From Syntrophaceae bacterium UBA5744 (GTDB lineage Bacteria; Desulfobacterota; Syntrophia; Syntrophales; UBA2192): a stretch of 15,769 nucleotides of DNA. The stretch is from contig DIFQ01000044.1 of assembly GCA_002419215.1 (NCBI GenBank), positions 1-15,769 on the forward strand. Reading direction: 5' to 3'. The position numbers and the translations under genes were made by a program. Position 1 is the first letter of the stretch. Every line of letters starts with the position of its first letter. Under the pieces are notes generated by a model. The model was given only the letters and a program-made list of their open reading frames with translations, searched no databases and was not told the origin of the DNA. Of the stretch, positions 13,430 through 15,769 are shown piece by piece.

Positions 13430-14826
13430 CGGTTCTCCCCTGCCTTCTGCTGAATGGATAACTGGTGAACGACGAAATACTGCTGCTCCTCATAAAAATC
13501 GGACGGGCTGAAGTCGACGAACTGCTTTTTGCTCAAGCCGGTATCTTTCCCCAGAATTTTTTTGCTCTCGCTTCGTGTTTCCGGCACTTTTCGACCCGCC
13601 CGCATAAGCAACCACCGGGCGGCCTCCGAGCAGACCATGCCGGCATCTCCGCTCAGATTGGGAAATTTCGAGGGCCCGTACGACGTCGTCTTGATCATTT
13701 CCTTTGCGCCTTTCCACATCTCGTCACCTTCATGCCTCGAAAGCGGCTGGCCGACGAGCGTGGCCACATCCATCTTGCGCGCGCCATATTCCTGCAGAAA
13801 ATATTTTTCCTCTTTGATCATCGGGCCCTTGCCGGTGTTGTCCAGGTAAAAGCGCTTCCCGTTCCGCACTCCCAGATAAATCGCGGCATGGGATGCCGGG
13901 GAGCTCCAGTTGTTCGAGCCCCATTTATCCAACAAGTTTATGCCGTTGCTTACCCCGACTTCCCAGTAACCTTCCTTTTTTCGGTCCTTCAGCGGCCACG
14001 GTGCGATCAATACGACATCGCCAGGGGCCAGCTCGGCAATATTCTTGATCGGGTTTGGCGGTTCCTTGGTCTTGAATGACCTTAAAATATCCTGCGCTTG
14101 CCTGTTCGGCTGTCCGTTGCGTTTAAGAACCGTATCAGACAAATTGACCAGGAGCTCCCGGCGCAGTTGCTTGGGGTTCGGCACCCCTTTCTGGACCGTG
14201 ACATTGCTTATATTGACGCCCTTGACTACGTTGAGGTCCATTTCATAAGGTTTCTTCTTGTCTCGGAGGTCGACAACGGAGGAATCGCCCATCCCCTTGA
14301 GACCGAGGCCGGTCCCCGTATCCCCGACACCTTTCAGGCCCAGTTCGCCTGTATTGGAACCCTTGAGGCCCAACTCGTTTTCGGTAATGCCTTTCATGCT
14401 GTTCAGGGCTTCGCGCTTGTTCCGCTCGAATTCCTCCTGCCTGCGCCGGGCTTCTTCTTCCTCCCTTTTGCGCTGCTCTTCAAGCTCCCGCTGCCTCTGC
14501 CTTTCGGCTTCCTGCTGGCGCTGGTATTCAGCCTCGTGGTCGTATTCCGGCTGAGGGGAATAACCGGGCTGGGAGCCATAGGAAGACGAGCCCGACCCCC
14601 GGGAGCTTCGGCATCCCCAGTTGGAGCCGGGGTTGCATCGCAGTCTCATGCCGCTGCCGGATACGCTGCCGCAACAATCGCGGCACCACTGCTCGTAGGC
14701 TCGCGCCCAGCTGCTGCCCGACCCCGAAGGGGGCCTGTTGCAGTCGGCGGCAAAAGAGGGCAAGGGACTCAAAATGACAGAGATGAGGGCAGCCGATACG
14801 TATCCCAGGAGCTTCAGCTTTTTCAT
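13426..14826 (-). CDS. Secreted coiled-coil protein with probable permuted NlpC/P60-like hydrolase domain
   Basis: The 466-aa protein has a signal peptide (1-27, ending SFAAD), a head with six cysteines (29, 48, 51, 52, 64, 72) likely to form disulfides, a Gln/Tyr-rich spacer, a charged coiled coil (about 98-143, Glu/Arg/Gln), and three LGLKG repeats (152-156, 162-166, 174-178) ending in VVDLRDKKKP. The C-terminal domain (about 262-456) has LAPGDVVLIAPW, SPASHAAIYLG (His313), FYLDNTGKG and MVCSEAARWLLMRAG (Cys399). The order 'GDVVL - SH..IYLG - later CSE' is that of circularly permuted papain-like (YaeF/YiiX-type NlpC/P60) enzymes, which act on peptide, amide or acyl bonds. Peptidoglycan is a likely substrate but is inferred. 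GGGGAGGGAGG precedes the ATG. It is the first gene of the array operon. Confidence 0.75.
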   Translation of the reverse strand: MKKLKLLGYVSAALISVILSPLPSFAADCNRPPSGSGSSWARAYEQWCRDCCGSVSGSGMRLRCNPGSNWGCRSSRGSGSSSYGSQPGYSPQPEYDHEAEYQRQQEAERQRQRELEEQRKREEEEARRRQEEFERNKREALNSMKGITENELGLKGSNTGELGLKGVGDTGTGLGLKGMGDSSVVDLRDKKKPYEMDLNVVKGVNISNVTVQKGVPNPKQLRRELLVNLSDTVLKRNGQPNRQAQDILRSFKTKEPPNPIKNIAELAPGDVVLIAPWPLKDRKKEGYWEVGVSNGINLLDKWGSNNWSSPASHAAIYLGVRNGKRFYLDNTGKGPMIKEEKYFLQEYGARKMDVATLVGQPLSRHEGDEMWKGAKEMIKTTSYGPSKFPNLSGDAGMVCSEAARWLLMRAGRKVPETRSESKKILGKDTGLSKKQFVDFSPSDFYEEQQYFVVHQLSIQQKAGENR

Positions 14827-14880
14827 GATGCCTCCCTCCCCGTTTATTGCAAAAATCAGGCAAATCTGAAGTCTTATCGC

Positions 14881-14902
14881 AAAAAACCCCGTCCGGACGG
14901 GG
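14881..14902 (-). terminator. Intrinsic terminator in front of the 466-aa gene
   Basis: On the minus strand the perfect palindrome CCCCGTCCGGACGGGG (14887-14902) is followed directly by TTTTTT (14881-14886), the form of a strong intrinsic terminator. It sits 54 bases before the ATG of the 466-aa gene. No minus-strand gene is seen upstream of it in the window. On the plus strand no T-tract follows, so it acts in the minus direction only. It may end a small RNA or attenuate a leader. Confidence 0.75.
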
Positions 14903-14943
14903 ACATGACCATGGCATGGCAGACCGGTTGAGCAAAATCCGGC

Positions 14944-14971
14944 TTGACAAGAAAATATACCCTGCTAATTT
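14944..14971 (+). promoter_or_regulatory. Possible sigma70-like promoter facing the small membrane gene
   Basis: A perfect TTGACA (14944-14949) is followed after 16 bases by TAATTT (14966-14971) in an AT-rich stretch unlike its surroundings. It points toward the gene at about 15080, leaving a leader of roughly 100 bases. The -10 match is weak. The rest of 14903-15079 shows no other feature I can support. Confidence 0.35.
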
Positions 14972-15079
14972 TATATTACAGAGTCGGCGTTGCAGTTCTC
15001 TTCGTTCATCAACCCGTGAGTCATTTCAGCGTTACATCGACGAACCTCACTGTAGTGTCTTTATTCTTTGCTTGCCTCT

Positions 15080-15394
15080 ATGGATCGTACGCCCATGGGT
15101 GCCTTCATGAGTACGCTCGCAGAGATTTCCGGCATTCCCTTCATCCTTTTCCTGATCCTCGGGGTGGTGAAACACTTCGCCACGCTGTTCAGCGAGCGGG
15201 AATGGTCCGTCCATCTGCCTGATTTCATCGAATTGATGGGAATGTGGATGGTCTATGTCTGGCTGTCAAACGTGTTCGGCAGCCGGATCACCTTTCTCGA
15301 TGAGAGCGATGCGATCAACCTGCTGGCGATTTTACTGATCGGTATTTCCGTCGTCCTCTTCGGGGGGAAAGACGATCATTCATTCGATCCTTGA
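15080..15394 (+). CDS. Small membrane protein of unknown function
   Basis: The 104-aa product (from ATG 15080) has two or three hydrophobic segments: ISGIPFILFLILGVVKHFATLF, then ELMGMWMVYVWLSNVFG, then INLLAILLIGISVVLFGG, with charged connectors (SEREWSVHLPD, RITFLDESDA) and a short polar tail DDHSFDP. It looks like an inner-membrane protein. I do not recognise the family. The start is uncertain: TTG 15068, ATG 15080, 15095 and 15107 are all in frame and none has a clear ribosome site. It is the only plausible plus-strand gene in the window and is divergent from the hydrolase-TPR operon. Regular hydrophobic periodicity supports a real gene, but homology would be needed for proof. Confidence 0.6.
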   Translation: MDRTPMGAFMSTLAEISGIPFILFLILGVVKHFATLFSEREWSVHLPDFIELMGMWMVYVWLSNVFGSRITFLDESDAINLLAILLIGISVVLFGGKDDHSFDP

Positions 15395-15513
15395 CCCGTT
15401 CCTGAGCGCAGGGTTCAACTCACTCTGCTCCAATCAAGTCCTGCCGGCTGATCGGCTTCGCCTCCTGCTCTTCAAAGCGATTATTACTGCGGCTACTAAA
15501 CATCGCAACCGTG

Positions 15514-15573
15514 TCATACCGGACTTGATCCGGTATCCAGTCATTTGTGGATTCCCGCCTTCGCGGGAATGAC
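15514..15573. repeat. Compound palindromic dispersed repeat (dRS3-like)
   Basis: Two perfect hairpins lie side by side: ATACCGGA-CTTGA-TCCGGTAT (15517-15537) and ATTCCCGC-CTTC-GCGGGAAT (15551-15570). The whole 60-base element is bounded by GTCAT and ATGAC. ATTCCC...GGGAAT hairpins of this kind are widespread intergenic repeats in proteobacteria. Translated on the minus strand it gives the FPRRREST / WIPDQVRYD peptide often seen in spurious annotations. Confidence 0.85.
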
Positions 15574-15769
15574 GCTATTGCGGTATTTTGTTGCCTGTCT
15601 GACAAGATGCCCGTCATGCAGATTACAGATATAAATATTTGCCATGGAGGAATTACAGAACCGGGAAGCAGCATTGTGGAGGGTTCGGGGAGTTACCGCA
15701 TTTTCTTGTGTAGATTCCACCGCCTCTATTCATGCCTTACAAAGTAAGGGTCTTCCGGGTTTGTTGTGC
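15574..15769. other. Right-edge segment without a supported gene
   Basis: Nothing here is convincing. A plus-strand frame from ATG 15644 stays open to the window edge (42 codons, beginning MEELQNREAALWR), but it has no ribosome binding site and is too short to judge. It could be the start of a gene that continues outside the window. Confidence 0.3.

Noticed and set aside
7279..14826. CRISPR array or phage tail-type repeat
   Set aside because: The repeat blocks are about 100 bases, coding, spaced about 900 bases apart and lie within full genes with signal peptides.
14887..14902. Terminator for the plus-strand direction
   Set aside because: The palindrome is symmetric but only the minus strand has a following T-tract; on the plus strand it is followed by ACATGACC.
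15420..15674. Minus-strand frame of 84 codons across the dispersed repeat
   Set aside because: It contains the FPRRREST and WIPDQVRYD peptides that arise from translating this type of palindromic repeat, and has no other protein-like feature.
15644..15769. Partial plus-strand gene at the right edge
   Set aside because: The frame is open for 42 codons but has no ribosome site or recognisable sequence, so it cannot be supported from this window.

Overview
The window reads as chromosomal DNA of a Gram-negative, deltaproteobacteria-like organism (Desulfobacterota, perhaps Syntrophales or relatives). The assignment rests on high GC, a PAS protein with a CASC...CPEC tail typical of that group, and the style of the secreted TPR proteins. 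It is inference, because no rRNA or marker gene is present. Nearly every gene lies on the minus strand, so transcription runs from high to low coordinates.

Positions 1-5826 are a vitamin B12 (cobalamin) uptake locus. In transcription order it holds btuF (periplasmic binding protein), a cobalamin riboswitch, btuC (permease), btuD (ATPase), a terminator-like inverted array of AGTG octamers, a second cobalamin riboswitch, btuB (outer-membrane receptor), and the 5' part of a TonB-type energy transducer that runs off the left edge. Together they would move B12 across the outer membrane (BtuB plus TonB), through the periplasm (BtuF) and across the inner membrane (BtuCD). btuF has its own near-consensus promoter, an almost leaderless start and no riboswitch.

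Positions 5881-7224 are a small operon: rnk (GreA/GreB C-terminal-domain regulator) followed by a PAS protein with a cysteine-rich tail. A sigma70-like promoter overlaps a TTACA-N4-TGTAA palindrome.

Positions 7279-14826 are the unusual part. A secreted 466-aa protein with a cysteine-rich head, a charged coiled coil, LGLKG repeats and a probable permuted NlpC/P60-like hydrolase domain is followed by seven tandem paralogues. Each paralogue is about 270-302 aa and has a signal peptide, a near-invariant N-terminal block, a TPR module and a variable beta-rich C-terminal domain. The first is joined to the 466-aa gene by an ATGA overlap. The last carries an in-frame amber codon. N- and C-terminal module types are combined differently in different copies, which suggests recombination within the array. 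Function is unknown; a cell-envelope hydrolase with partner, inhibitor or immunity proteins is one hypothesis.

Positions 14827-15769 hold an orphan minus-strand terminator in front of that operon, a small plus-strand membrane-protein gene, a compound palindromic dispersed repeat, and little else.
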